64,000 bases of DNA, taken from Odiellus spinosus. Lineage: Eukaryota; Arthropoda; Arachnida; Opiliones; Phalangiidae. Position 1 is the stretch's first letter; every line of letters begins with the position of its first letter. Shown piece after piece: positions 50,180 through 63,108 of the stretch. The translations under genes were made by a program, and so were the position numbers. The DNA lies in contig OY987228.1 of NCBI GenBank assembly GCA_963920705.1, forward strand, positions 12,631,187-12,695,186, read 5' to 3'. The notes beneath the pieces were generated by a model. The model did not search any database. It saw nothing but the letters and a program-made list of their open reading frames with translations, and was not told the DNA's origin.

Positions 50180-50340
50180 TGACGTATTTTATTTCTGGAA
50201 CGTAATTAATGATAATTTTGATACGAAATATTGGACTTTCTAGATGAACTTACTTTTACGAAAATGACCGCGTGAAAGCGACTTGTGCCAACTGTAGGAT
50301 TTACAATAGCCACGTGACCATAGTGATGACGTAGTATTGC
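50180..50340 (+). repeat. Dispersed repeat E, copy 2
   Basis: Partner of 9568-9735. GACGTATTTTATTT at the left, GATACGAAATATTGGACTTT and ACCGCGTGAAAGCGAC in the middle, AGTGATGACGTAGTATTGC at the right. Confidence 0.6.
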
Positions 50341-51411
50341 TGTTAATTTTATTTAAAAAGGATATATTTTTTACTGTTGCTGTAATTTTTCTTTGATATA
50401 TGTAATCTATATATATTTTGAATCTTTTTTAACAATTTTATAATTTTTGCATTTGTATTATTTGCATTTGTAGCTCGAAAATCAAGGCAGCCTCTCTTTA
50501 AATAAAACGAATCCTACATGAATTTAACCGGAATGCGACGTTAAACATTTCCCGCCTTTGATTCTAACACTAAATTCATATCGAAAACCACTTTTGCAGA
50601 CTGGTTTATTTGAAAAAAAACCTTTTTTTTTTTTTTAATATAGAAATAGATAATATAAAAAAAGTAAAACGATATCATTTTAATCTTTTTTTCATTAATT
50701 GGTAAAAGGAATTTTAACAAGGTTAATTTATATTATATACGCCTGTAGAAATATTTCATCATTCGTATTTTAAAGTTCAAAGAAAAGCGACCTTTACAGG
50801 TGCATATTTATAACGCATTCGCTATTGGACGCCTGTAGAAACGTTTCGATCGTATAGCAACTGTGTTCAAGGTGAAGCCTACTATCACCGATATTTTTTT
50901 ATCGAACTAAAAAGTTTCAAAGTTAAAAAGCCTTAAATTAAATATAATTCCAACCTGGTCTATATATTTTTGACATTTTCATTTTGAAGTTTATTAGGAG
51001 TGAGTCAACCCAGAGTTATATAATTTTGAATATGGCGTTTTAATAGCATGATAAAATTAAAATTTAAAAAACGATTCAAAGTTTGATTTATAAAATCAAA
51101 TATCTTTATCTATTAAGATGGGTGTCAAGAAGTATAAGGATGTTAGTGAAATATAAATTAAAATTTGCCGGCTTGACACTGACCATTTACGACTTTACGT
51201 TACGTTATTTTTATATAGTACTGCTATACTATTCATTTCAATCTTTCGCGCAATTTCCCCCTTTTTTTAAACTTTTATTTTATCGAATTTATATATAAGG
51301 ACATCGAGGGAATGGACAAACAAGTCATCAATCGTATAAATGTTTCGATATAGAGACAAGTATCTACGTAACGAACGATACAAGTTCTAGAGAAACTTTA
51401 GTTATTGATGG
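50341..51411. other. Gene-free AT-rich interval
   Basis: Contains a T(16)-like run near 50623 and the word GCCTGTAGAAA twice (about 50741 and 50831). No gene recognised. It directly precedes a compositional rise at 51.4 kb. Confidence 0.45.
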
Positions 51412-51810
51412 GTGCTGGTATATTTTGGGAAACTGTTCCGTACAAGTCCTACTATAGCGAGCTTAGATGCCCTTAATGATGAAGCGAATTTTCGACGGAC
51501 GGAAAGTCGGAAACCCGCTTTAATCCCAGTTAAAAGGGATCGCCTAATGTTATACGGTGACTCTCAATTTTCCATTACAACCGTCGACGGGCAATTTATT
51601 CATTTCAGCGGGAAAATCTTTGCCGTACACGGATTTTCACTTGGCCACTTTCTGGCGTTCGCGCCCCTTTTCAAGCGCGGCGGGTATTTACCCACTCAAC
51701 TTTGGTTTCTATCGCCCCTTACGTTTTCATTACGCGCAAAGCTACAGAACCCCTTAACCCAAATGTTCAATCTATTAGAGACTGAGATGGAAGGTAAGTA
51801 TACGCGTTGA
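51412..51810 (+). CDS. Unrecognised open frame ending at a strong splice donor; possible exon
   Basis: The frame is open for 132 codons, but its first codon is GTG; the first ATG in frame is at 51547. The block 51440-51790 is clearly richer in GC and CpG than its left flank. Near its end GAAG|GTAAGTAT gives an excellent 5' splice site (GT at 51794), which would close an exon at 51793. The predicted peptide has mixed composition and no simple-sequence bias, unlike most frames here, but I recognise no domain. No acceptor (pyrimidine tract plus AG) convincingly opens the exon. It may be a coding exon, a non-coding first exon, or chance. Confidence 0.15.
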   Translation: MLVYFGKLFRTSPTIASLDALNDEANFRRTESRKPALIPVKRDRLMLYGDSQFSITTVDGQFIHFSGKIFAVHGFSLGHFLAFAPLFKRGGYLPTQLWFLSPLTFSLRAKLQNPLTQMFNLLETEMEGKYTR

Positions 51811-54800
51811 AATCTTATACCCCCTTCCTTACAATATAATCCCTCTCTTTCATAGAGGCGACATTTTCTACGCCCTGCTCCGAAACACTTTTAAAAATTC
51901 CTTCACGAATTTACCAGACAAGTTTGCCCCATATATACAAAGACACGGATCGATAATCAAGTACAGCTCGTGAGACATGAGTATAACGTTCGTATTAGAG
52001 ATTTTAAAATACTTTTTAACTGTTTTGGAAAGTATTATGGTCAAGATATGCAATTGTTATCATTGGTCCATTTGAACATTTAAAACGGTATGAAAACAGT
52101 TTCAAACAGGCTTTTGTAAAGTTATTTCCATCTTGAAGATGTAGTATAGATAAAACATGTAAATGGTATTTAGAAGTAATATATCTGATGATACCAACTG
52201 CCCTAGAAGCGTGGTAGTAAGAATGGTAGAAAGAGATTGTTAACATTACATTTATTTTCTCTTTGCCAATTCTGTTGTTTCAAAATAAATAGTGAATAAA
52301 TGATGTAATTAAAGTGATATTACCACGATTTATACACAAACGAAAATATTATTTTAAATACGTAAGGAAACTATAATGTTTACCAAAATGATAGTGTAAT
52401 TTCATCTCCCAAAGTCCCTATAATAACAGCTAGCATCTAACTCACAAAATAAAAGGTAGTAGTTTTAATTACGGCTTTACGAGGGACTATTGACTGATGA
52501 GGACGTTACGAGACCCAATATCAGCAAATTTGGGTTCGAAATTGGCGCATAATGAGGTAAAACGAATGAAGTTCATTAATTAGGGTCCTTCAGCAAGTAT
52601 ATACGTATAAAGCCAATGGCTCCCCTAAAATATTCATACGTATTGTAATTAAACGTTTTCGATTCGATTCTCGCGGGTCATAAGTTAGTCATACGGAAAA
52701 TTAATTAAAAAACAAGACAAAGACGTCTTTTGGTCCCTCGTGGGAACTTATTCACGATCGTGCATGTACATATTTTAACCATCAGACGTATATATTAGAA
52801 AATATTATACAGCGCATGCTTGTAAAGTGACCCTAATCGAATTCGGTTCTATACGAGCGAATCGTTTCTATTAATCAACGTATCAAATTCGATCCAATAA
52901 TATACCCCGCCCCTTTGGAAATATACGAATCCCTAAAAGGGACCACGCGTTTATTGGAAGCCTACGGGCGCGAGTAAGGGTTAACGTATCCAAAAGGAAA
53001 AATCTTGATAAGGCATTCGGTAACCCTAAGGAACGTTTCATTAAACTCGTCGGGGTATATATACGAAAATTTTCCGCTACTATTGCTCCCGTTACTACCT
53101 ATATTCTATATAAAAAAGTGGGAATACTTCGTGAATAAAGGGGGGTGAGGTAAAGGCCTCGTGTATGGAAGATAGAACCCTCCATTTTCTATACGTCGCT
53201 AATGCCCGTAAGGCTTAAATCTTCTCGGACTAGGCCGGCAAGAGTAGAGCCAATAACACAATCGGAGGACCGAATCTCCCCTCGCCAGTATAGGCATCCT
53301 GGCGCTCCAGTTCCCCTATTCGCGGCGCGCGAACTGTTTTCGAGCAAACCCCTCTTTCCAATCCCGTATAAAGGTCTATTTAACCTGAAAGCGGCGTCTA
53401 GAACTCGTTTTAAGCGAATTTATATAGGCAGCGCCGCGTTACGCTAATGTCCGTACCCTATCGTTGTCAACGCTCGCGAGTTAAATTGGCGGGAGATCTC
53501 TCTTTCTCTTCCTCTCTCGCGCCATCCTCCAACAGAGCAGCTACGGGCTCCGCCAACGCGGAACTGGAGGAGTAAAGTTCCTCTTCTCCTTCCAACGTTG
53601 AAGCGGCGTTGGGCTGCTAATTATTTTCTAATGGAAAATCTATAGCTGACACCGTTGGAGAGCGAACTAGAGTAAGAGAGGAAAAGGGTGGGTTTCAGTT
53701 GGGCATGGGTGTATTGGCCTTCGAGAAGAGAGAGAACGGTACCCGTTCTATAGTATAGCTAGGTCTTCCAGGAGTTTTGGGCGCAGAAACGAGGAAATAA
53801 GGATGACAGGGAGCATCCATCTTGTGTTTACCCCGAAAGCGACGATACAGGGGCGCGACGATGGGAGGGAGGATGGGATATCGGTACCCGTCGTCGTTAG
53901 CGTGGACCAGACTGTCGATCGTATACGTATACAATGCGCGGAAAAATAATTTCGATTTAACCAGGGCAAGACTAAAACTTCTCCCTTTTTGCTAGATAAA
54001 AATATCTATACCCTAGCTCCCAAAAATTTACACTTTTCTTTGAAGGGAAGATGAAATTGAATCTAAATAATGATTAATTTAAACCTAAATCTAATAATAT
54101 TTACTTGAGAATGAAACTGAGAAGTAACTAATTAAGGTCCAAAAATGATTTTTTGTATTTAAAAACAGAATGATTATGCTAATTTCAAATATACACCCCG
54201 TGAAATTTACTGTAACGAAAATGGCTTTAGGTACGATTTTCTGGGAATAATGCTAAATCCTACAAAACGCAATTGCATATTTCTTCTGGAATGAAACTTT
54301 AAAAAAGGTGGCAAGGTATAAAATTGAGATTAAACAGAGCTAAATATACTCAGAAGAATTGAGCTATGTCGTCCATATATCGTCAAAAATTTGATAAACA
54401 GTTCCACACCTCCTTTAAATAACACCCTTGAAAATTTTTCCTAAGGCGTGGATGAAATTCTAAAACTCTCGCGATTAAAAAAAAGGGTGGTGGATGGGGA
54501 ATATTTTCTAATTCGGAGCTGATAAGGTATCGACTTCGGAGCGAGCCTGGCAACCACGGCAAACCGAATTTATCTCTCTTCGGCGACCGTAGTCCCACGC
54601 ATCCATACGTAAGAGAAGGGGGAAAAGGATATAGGGTAGTGTTTAATTAACGGCTTGTCCCTCTTCCAACCCCCTTTCCAACTATCCTAGTGTCTCCGAA
54701 ACCGGGCGCTATACAGTTTCGTATACCATGGTGGATATATAGACCTAGCGGATAGGGATAAGGTTTCGTTCTACTTGATGTATAGCTACGGACCCTACAC

Positions 54801-55717
54801 AAAGGTCAAGCGCGTTAATCTAGCCACCCTGGTCCGTTGGGTATAAAGAATACTTACTATTTAGATGGGGGAATGCTTTGGGTGGAGGAAACGCAAATAT
54901 AAACTGCCTTTCGCGTGACTATTCCTTCCCGCATTACTTGTTTTTTCGTTTTTCCCGCGCAAACGAATTTCATTTATTTTTCCTCCGCTGTCAGCGCTAC
55001 GTTAACACACGCGACCACCGTATTTTTCCTCTTTCAGGACTCGCAAAATTAACTGTCTAAAGCTCGCAAAACCTAATGTAAATTAAATTTTTCAAATTAA
55101 CCCAAAACAACGGACATTACGAATTATGGTCGGAACATAAAACAAAAGTCTGGGGGTTAGTCTAAGTTCAGGCTCGCGTGCGGTTGAGTTTATTTGTCCC
55201 CAGTGAGTAGTTTTCTATTAAGGAATTCGGAGAAAATAGTAGGAAACGTCATATTTTGCCTTAAGTAAGAGTTGACGAGTTGAAGATGGCTCTTTGGTAA
55301 TCATTAATCAACTCGGTATATTTTAAAGTGATGATATACAATCTAAAGTAAACTGTAAATAGACTTGGACAAATTATATCCCGTGTTTCGGCACCAGTAT
55401 AAAAATATTTCATTATACCGTACTTACAGGAAACACTGAAACAATAACTAAGTCAATACCAGAATTGATACTAAGCGAAACAAATTTATAAAACATTATT
55501 GTTCCAGAAAATTCTCATCGTGAAATTTCAGTCCCCTCAATTTCACTTGTCGTTCGAAATGAATTAGCGGGTCCTTGATTTTCTTTTAACTGCCTTACGC
55601 CTGGAGCGATTGAACCAGGTGAAAACTAAGGACCATCTATTCTCGATCGTTCGTCAGAGACTGATATCGAATTTCTCCCTAATGACGTTACGGAGAAGTT
55701 TTATTTAGTAGCTAGAC
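51811..55717. other. GC-richer gene-free interval
   Basis: From about 52.6 kb CpG words become frequent, most so at 53200-53600. Frames at 53202-53447, 53695-53934 and 54383-54598 lie here, the first one without recognisable domains but with R/P/S-rich composition expected from CpG-rich DNA. A CAACGTTG palindrome and several short complementary words occur at 53520-53620. No gene assigned. Confidence 0.45.
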
Positions 55718-55757
55718 TATATATACCCGAAGAAAAGACGAACGCATTTTCAGTTAA
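55718..55757 (+). promoter_or_regulatory. TATA-box plus initiator core-promoter candidate
   Basis: CTATATATACC (TATA from 55718) is followed by TTTTCAGTTAAG, where TCAGTT is a full match to the arthropod initiator; the predicted +1 A is at 55752. The TATA start lies 32-34 bp upstream depending on register, close to the usual 30-31. No downstream DPE match is seen at +28 to +33. The region downstream has no standard coding frame (the 156-codon frame 55884-56354 has no ATG), so any transcript would be a 5' UTR exon or non-coding RNA. Confidence 0.3.
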
Positions 55758-57320
55758 GTGGTATATAGAAAGTGGTTTTTGTATTTTCGGGAGCTGCTGG
55801 TGGCGGTGGTGGTAGCTGTCCCTACTAACAAATCTCCCTCCCCCCCTCTCTTTTGAAAAGAAGCAACGATAAACGACGCATTTGTGCGTTGGCGAGAGTT
55901 TTTCATTTATCTGCGCGGGAGTAAACAAAAGCAAAACAACATCAGTCAACAAACGAAGGAATCGAGGATTTCTTTGCCCTACCTTCATCCACACTCCTAC
56001 CATCTTTATCCCTCTTCTGCTCTTTTCTCCATCGACTATTTCCTACACAAAGGTGGCCCTCGCCCCCTTCTTTCCTTATACTCGCCCACCCCGCTTCTTT
56101 TGCCCGATATTTTCGTAAGGAATCGAGCCGAAACGAGGCAGAATTCGTTCCGAATTGTGTGCGCGGCAACTATTGCTTTTTTCGTCCCCTTTTCTTATTT
56201 TTCTCCTTCGTTCTTCCTTCAGCCTCCTACGCGTTTCTGTTTGCAAAGGCACGGAGTCTGCGCACCATTGCCAACTTTTCTTTTCACAGAGGTTCAGGAT
56301 CGATTTTTTCCCGTCTTCCGCCCAACCCACCCCTTCCCTCATCCTAAGCCATAGTGCCCCCGAGATTCGTTCACACTCTTTTTAACCCTAATTTAGTCAC
56401 GACCGCCTTGAAAGATTCGGTCATTCATTAACCGACTAAATTAAAAGATAATTTAGGCTAAATTGGGTTAAAATTCAAACGAGTGCTTGTTTTTATTTAT
56501 TATTTAATTTAAAACACGAGCTGAATGCTGATAGGCATACATAAATTACATACTATTGATAAAGTGAATTAAAACTTGATATAGGTTTAACAACACGTCG
56601 GGCCTTAGAATATTCTAGGCTGGAATTTACGTATGTCATTAGTACATTCAACTTTATTTCACCATTTTAAGTTTATGTAAAAAAAATCTGTATTTGTAGG
56701 TTTTCTAACAGGTGCTGGCACACCGCGAGTTTAAAAAATATATTATATACAGACTTTAATAAGATGGTACGATTGTCCCTAATAGTAGTGTATCATCCAG
56801 TAATTTTATCGCAGCTTGCGACGAACGAAAACAAGATATAGTATTATATAGAACCCACGCCAGAGGATTGGTAATCACCCAGTTTCAAAAATTACGGGGT
56901 TTTCAGAGTGGTAATTACCGATCTGACGGGCGAAAAAAAGGTTATATCAAAACGCGACTCTGGATTGGGGGCCTAAGAGACGGATCCAACTGGAGGCGCC
57001 TATACATCGACAGGCGGGAACTGCGGATACTGCAGGGGTATAGGCTAAGGAAAAGGGCGGACGGAGGGGAAAGAGGCCCAGCACGGAAGAAGGAGCCGAG
57101 GGAGTGAGCGCTGCGGGAAAGAGAAAACGAGGGGGATAAAACGAGAAAAAGGAGGGAGAGAAAAAGAGGAAAATTGCATCAGCAAGACGACGGGAGATTG
57201 GAGGAGCCTTCCAGCGGAGCGAGAGAAAGAAGTCTGGAAGACTGCTGGGAGAACGCAAAGGAAAAAAAAAAAAAAAAAAGGAAATTCGGGGGAGGGAGGA
57301 AGACTGTATAGACTCAGCGC
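55758..57320. other. Opposed pyrimidine-rich and purine-rich tracts
   Basis: The plus strand is pyrimidine-rich at about 55830-56350 (apart from ~55860-55970) and purine-rich at about 56930-57300, where an A(18) run sits at 57262-57279. The long frames here (plus 55884-56354; minus 57369-56947) encode S/F/P/L simple sequence from these tracts and start at GTG. No domain is recognised. Bases 56400-56860 between them are ordinary AT-rich DNA. Confidence 0.55.
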
Positions 57321-59404
57321 AAAATTTCTCAATTATAAAGCGTAAGCACCTCTCTATCTCAGAGAACACCAGAGCAAAAGAATCAAGGAAATCCTAGGTT
57401 TGAAGGCGTTGAAATCAGAGTCTGTTTCTAACCATAGATGGTGGTAGTAGAATAGGGGATAGGGAAGTATAGGAAAAGAGCGGGAAAAAAATCATTCCTT
57501 CTCTAGCTTTTTCCTAGCTGTCGATGCCGTGGTTGATCGAGAGAAAAATGGCGGCCGACAGGTCCGCGAGACCGCCTCTGTACACAGAGTGGTTAGGCTT
57601 AACTCGTCTACATTATAAGCCATATAAGGCACCAGTGTTGACTTTGCAACAATACGCCTAAGGAAAATACGTAAAAAATTATTCAGCGGTTTAGATAAGA
57701 GACACGCGCCTCCCTACCGCGATGTACCATCTCTACTAGGTTGTACCGAGACTACCGCCAGGTTTTCCTATCGGTCGCCAGAGGGATTACTATAGTGTCT
57801 CATTAACTCTAGTCATAATCAATCCGATACTTCAGCACGTACGAAGCCAGGCGACATTCCAACGCTATGGATTTAATGTCTAAGTGATAGACGACAGTAC
57901 ATCCCTACACGTTGAAATGTCGAGTGAATTTGACCATCGCTTTGCGTAAATAGCTAGGGGTAACGCGTCAGAGTCGATTACTTTCCAGCAGCGGGGACAT
58001 GGTGGTTAAAAGCGCCGGTATTAGCTTTTAGATAAATCCTTTTCTTATAGATTACGCGTAAAATTTCGTCAGAAGGCGAGTGTTAAAGTATTTTTTCTAT
58101 CCCCAAGCTCTCTCTCTCTCTCGCTCTTTCTTTGATTTTAGGTGATAGATTATTTCGGAGGTTACACTATACCGAAGTAATAAAACACCGCAGACCATTT
58201 GACCGAGTTTAAAATAGATTTCAATGGAAAATGGTTTGGATAAAATATACTTATCACTTATATCAAATAAACACTACGAGTTCGAAGAATGGGCCACAAA
58301 CTAAATATGTTGAACATAAAACATTTTTTTTCCCGATAAACAAGCCCATCACGAAACTCTAAACAATGCCTCGAAAATTATCCAAGGTTTTTATGTATCG
58401 AAAAACCATTTCTTCTTTCATTATGAAAATGCGCGTCATACTGTTTCGCGTTTCAAGATCAAATAACCCAACGAAGTAGAGGGGTATTTCAAATTCAAAA
58501 GGAAACATTAAAATTTAATATTCTTTCCCTGATGCGCGTGCATTTTGATATTTCTCTCAATCTCTTTTTTTTTTTTTTTGACGATCTGGGAAATGGGAAA
58601 AAACGAAAAAGGTTATTTTGTTTCAACAATGAAATCGTATAACTCTGGAGGCGTGGTAGCCCAGCACGCGTGCACGGTTTTCTGCAGAAGGGTCTATCTG
58701 GGGGGATGTTTCCTTCTCTCGTATCTCCCAACATTACGTTCGCGTGACGCGTATTCGTTCTCAATCTCCCCCCGAGCCTGTTCAGAAAATTCAACGCGGT
58801 GGTAAGACTATACTTATGTACGGTGAAATAATGATCTAAGAACACGCGCGAACCAATGGCCACACCTTTGACTTTTTCCTTCGCCGACTGGTCGGCGACT
58901 CGGAACCCTCTTACCTTCCAATTTTAACCTTTCTTGCCCAAAGTCCATGCCCTCATAACCCCGCAACTCTCGGATAAAAAAACAAAAACTAAAATCTCAT
59001 TAGCCGATTACGACTAAATATTGACATTTTAGCGGTAGCGTGTATGTATTCTAACTTTTATATATAGTTTTTGAATTTCATTACGTTGTAAAACTACATT
59101 AACTAAACGTTGACTTGACACGTGAACTACGATTTTAAAGGAAGGGTAAAAATGAAAATTAAGTAATGTTTTTATTGATTCTCCTACTATTTAAAATAAT
59201 ACCAGTTAGCAGAAATGTCTCAATTGTGAAAAGATTGTAAAATATTTAGATTTTGGCATTAAATTTAAACAAGAACCACTCCAACTATTCAAAAGAGACC
59301 ACAACTTTGGCTTAGTTAAAACCTCGCGACAAGTGATGTGCACGAACTTTGTGACAATGTTGCGTTTAATTATTTTCACGCGTGACATAGGACGTGTTTT
59401 GGGG
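57321..59404. other. Gene-free interval
   Basis: CpG-rich on the left. CT tract at about 58109-58124, T run near 58566-58579. A GC-rich perfect stem lies at 58881-58898. Frames at 58495-58863 (minus) and 58545-58805 (plus) overlap each other and are not supported. Confidence 0.45.
58881..58898. other. GC-rich stem with 8-bp arms and 2-nt centre
   Basis: TCGCCGAC, TG, GTCGGCGA. With a 2-nt centre it is better viewed as an interrupted palindrome (a possible dimer site) than as an RNA hairpin. Confidence 0.45.
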
Positions 59405-59520
59405 ATATTTTTACTAAGCCATAAGTAGGGAGTCTTTTGATTGGCCGGAGAGGATAACTATTAATTCACAGCCAGTTTTATTCGTATGATTCAGAGACTA
59501 AACCTAATTTTTTTACTACA
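59405..59520 (+). repeat. Dispersed repeat F, copy 3
   Basis: TTTTTACTAAGCCATAAGTA then GGGAGTCTTTTGATTGGCCG and GAG; matches 39105-39160 well, then diverges. Confidence 0.6.
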
Positions 59521-62455
59521 GGGTCATGTTTAATAACAGAATCGATTAAAACATTACTTGATTTTCATTCTCATCCTCCCTTTAAGCAGAAACTATAAAT
59601 TAAACAAATGGATTGTTTTTTTGTTGAAGCTCTATGTAAAAGGAAACCGGGTTATTTAAGGTCAAAAACTGATATCAATGCAAGCGAATTTTAATTTAAT
59701 TTAAACGCAGTATGACAACAGTTTAAGCTGAACCTATATAGGTCACGTGTCCCAATAAATATAAGAACAAAACCTCTCATATATACTGTTTATTTTTAGA
59801 AACTTAAAATTGTGGACTGTGGGCAAATAATCCAAATTAAAATTGATGGCTGCTGAATCATAGACAGAAGCATCTTTTGAATAAGAATAAAGTGGAATAA
59901 GTCGGATTTGATTAAATTGGCGTGATATTGGCACCTTGAAATCGGATAGGAATGACGCATAGCGGTCAATGAAAACCTTTGGATTAAGGAAGAGGGGGTA
60001 TTACCGGGCATACACGCGTGCATTGGAACTGGTGGGGTCCGAACCTGACAGCTCTTTCACCGAACGCTCAAAGCCTCAAAGTGAATACCAGCGGATATTT
60101 ATCAGGCGACGATGGGTGAAAAGCTAGGGATAGACCGTGTACGTGTTTTAGATTTGATTGCTTCGCGGTGGCCCAAGATACTGGTGAAGGGAAAAAATCG
60201 TCCATCACCACGAGCGTGCATTCGGGGAAAAAAAACTGACCACCACTACAGTGCATATACAGGGACATCCACAAATATGCGCCAGAGGGAAATTCGGGAA
60301 ACAGAGACCCCAAACGCGGACACGGCTGACAGATAAGCCCCAAAGTCTTTTTTTTTTTTTTTTTCTTCTTTTTCAGGAGGTTGGGTGAGTGGGGTATTCT
60401 CAATAGTAATAAGTACGACTGACCCATCCCACCCCCGCGAAAAACTCGCGCGAACGAATCTATAACGTAGAAAAAAAGGAAGGAAAAAAATCCCCAGCTT
60501 TTTTCCGATAGGAACATTCTTTGTAGGCACGCATCCAATCGTATTCTACTTCCAGGCATGGTTGAGCATACGGAAGCCAGCTTCTGCCAATTGATAATTC
60601 CCCGCTGTTAATTTTCAGAGTGCAGACGAGGCAGTCATAGATCTCCTTTCCGCGAGGGAGAGAGGGGGAAGAAGGCTACGCGGTGGCGGGGTCATGGATG
60701 GCTAGTACAAGTTCAGTGAGCGGGGCTTCAGGGATATGTCGCGTACTACGTGGATTATACACCAGGAAAGATGATTTCTAAGGGTATAGGGGGGATAACT
60801 TTGCCTTAGGGAGGGAGAGAGACGCTATACACCTACAATCCTTATAGTCAGACTTCGATTAATATTTATCGAACTAAATATATACGCGCGACGAGTATTG
60901 TTGCTGTATCGTCCAATGTCCCTGGAGAATCTGGATTTAGTACGTTTAAGCCAGTTTAAAGTTGAATTTCACTAAGCCGTATCATCAAAATTAAACCAGT
61001 CAACCAAGAAACCCAAGATCAGACGGTACCCCTGCAAGGGTGCTTTAAATTCGGAAAATATTCGGGATTTGGCCTAGGATATATATATCGTCCCAGGGGG
61101 TGTCAAGTCGAAGGAGGAACAACCCCGAATGTTTTTGCATCTCATAATATATGAATCTCCCACGCGTCCATGTATATATATATAGCATCGTGCATATACC
61201 ACGCGGCACTCTTTTAGAAACATCTTCGCCGCTTCAAGTGTGGCGGGGTCGGAGGTTGCGTGGGAGGGGGCCTTCATTCGATGGAGAGTAAAATTTCTAT
61301 TTGGTGCATGCGGGAGTCACTTTTAAATTCACCCTCCTCCTTTAAGCCGGGCGCTTGTACGCCCAAACTTTCTCTTACATAGCCTCTGTTCTCCGCGAAT
61401 CCAACGCAGCTGCTGATTCGGCATCAATCTTTTCATTTGTAGAAAGAATTTAATTTCACCCTTGAATAAGCAGCTTCGAAAATGAGCCGGTGTATATACC
61501 TTATCCTCATCCCACCCTAATCTACAAATTCGGACAGCTCGGGACACGTACGCCAACGTCTAGCTTCCCTGCCGAGCCAGCGCGTTCCTCGATTCAAAAG
61601 ACACGCGTGTTTATGCAAGACCTTTCTCCATTCCATCAAGTCCCCGCGTATAGGGTTTAGCGTTATTGCTAGTACAACACTAGCTACACATTGCGTTCCA
61701 CTCTTTCGAAGCAACGAGTACGAAGCTAACCTCCGATTTCATCACGAAGTTCGCAAACATTCCCCCCACATTGCTGCATTGCGTCAAATAAGGAAAACGG
61801 AGAGTAGACTCATTCCAGGGGTATATCTCGCAATACGCGAAAAACGGGGGAAAGGTTTTAGAGAACGTATACGTGGCACGAGAGGAGGATGAAAAAGAAA
61901 CAAAGTGGCGTTGTCAAAATACCTGAGACCCCCGGATAGAAAGTGGAAGAGGATGGTGGTGCGTGCTTGGAAGAGGTTGCCCTAAACCCCTCTTTTACAC
62001 ATTCGTATACCAGGGTGGAGATGAGAGAAAACGCGCGAGCGTGGAGGTTTATGTTAAACCCCGCGTGGCGCGTGGGGAACCGAGTGACATATTAGTCCGG
62101 CTATAGAGGGTTGCGCTTTCAAAATCAGCTCTCTTTCTGCAGAGACTAGCGACTAGTATAAAAATCGAGGACGGAAGTGCGCATTCTTGTAGCCGAAGCG
62201 ACGTAACAGTTTTTACATCGTCAAAGCAATAGCGGGGGTCGAAAGATTTCGTTTTTTAACAGCGGAGATCGGAATTCTAACGTCCCCAACTATCGTCTCG
62301 ACATCCCATTTCCCTATACATCAAAATATCCCCGCCTACATATTCCAAACCCGACTTCGTCTAGAATACTTATGACAAGCTGATAATAAGGGCCTTATTA
62401 TTGAAAAAACATTCAAAGCATTTTTTATCTAAATGGGGTTTTTTCGATTTTTCTT

Positions 62456-62700
62456 TCAAATTTGAAAGTTAACGCGTGTTTTTTACGAATCGTATCGATA
62501 AATGATAGTTCAAATAACGTGGCAATAAACGTGAAACACTCCGGCTCTCACGATTCCACGAAAAAAAATTACAATGCAATCAGTATTCTTAAATACATGA
62601 AACAAATTATTTTGAAGAATGGCCAACCTTTAGTTTTATCTTTTTAAATTGAAAATTTGAGAGTCAACATACGTTTTTTGCACAAATAACGTGAACATCC
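62456..62700. repeat. Diverged direct duplication, ~193 bp apart
   Basis: AAATTTGAAAGTTAACGCGT followed by GTTTTTTACG and CAAATAACGTG (from about 62458) recurs as AAATTTGAGAGTCAACATAC, GTTTTTTGC and CAAATAACGTG (from about 62651). Confidence 0.5.
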
Positions 62701-63077
62701 ACGTGATTTAGTCGTTTCTAAAAGATTTCTAAATTTTACTTAAAAAGAAAACCAGGTTTTTTTTGTTTCGTGGAATTAGGAGCATGCTGTATATTAAAGT
62801 TGTTGAACCGAAAATTAAATTTATTACGAAATTGAGTTAACTTCCGTCAAGGGCTTGATGAAAATAAAATTAACGATCACTTAAAATAACAACATTTTGC
62901 GTGCACACTGTTTTATATCAAAACACGTCCGCTTTTCAGTCTTTCTCTCTCTGGATTTTTCCTTTCCACGTCCTTGAGACAAAAAAAAAGTCATTTCATT
63001 TGGTATATAAGAAAAGGAGAAGTACTATTATACAACACGATAGCTAAACGTGGATATAGTGTGGAAAAATCGAGAAG

Positions 63078-63104
<27 letters not shown>
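63078..63104 (+). repeat. A(27) homopolymer
   Basis: Uninterrupted A run. Confidence 0.9.

Positions 63105-63108
<4 letters not shown>

Noticed and set aside
55884..56354. 156-codon plus-strand open frame
   Set aside because: Starts at GTG and has no ATG anywhere; the peptide is S/F/P/L simple sequence from a pyrimidine-rich tract.
56947..57369. 140-codon minus-strand open frame
   Set aside because: GTG start, and the sequence is the complement of a purine-rich tract (S/F/P/L).
60068..60559. 163-codon minus-strand open frame
   Set aside because: Has an ATG but contains a poly-K run from a T tract, no domain, and an overlapping frame of equal quality; no promoter or splice support.
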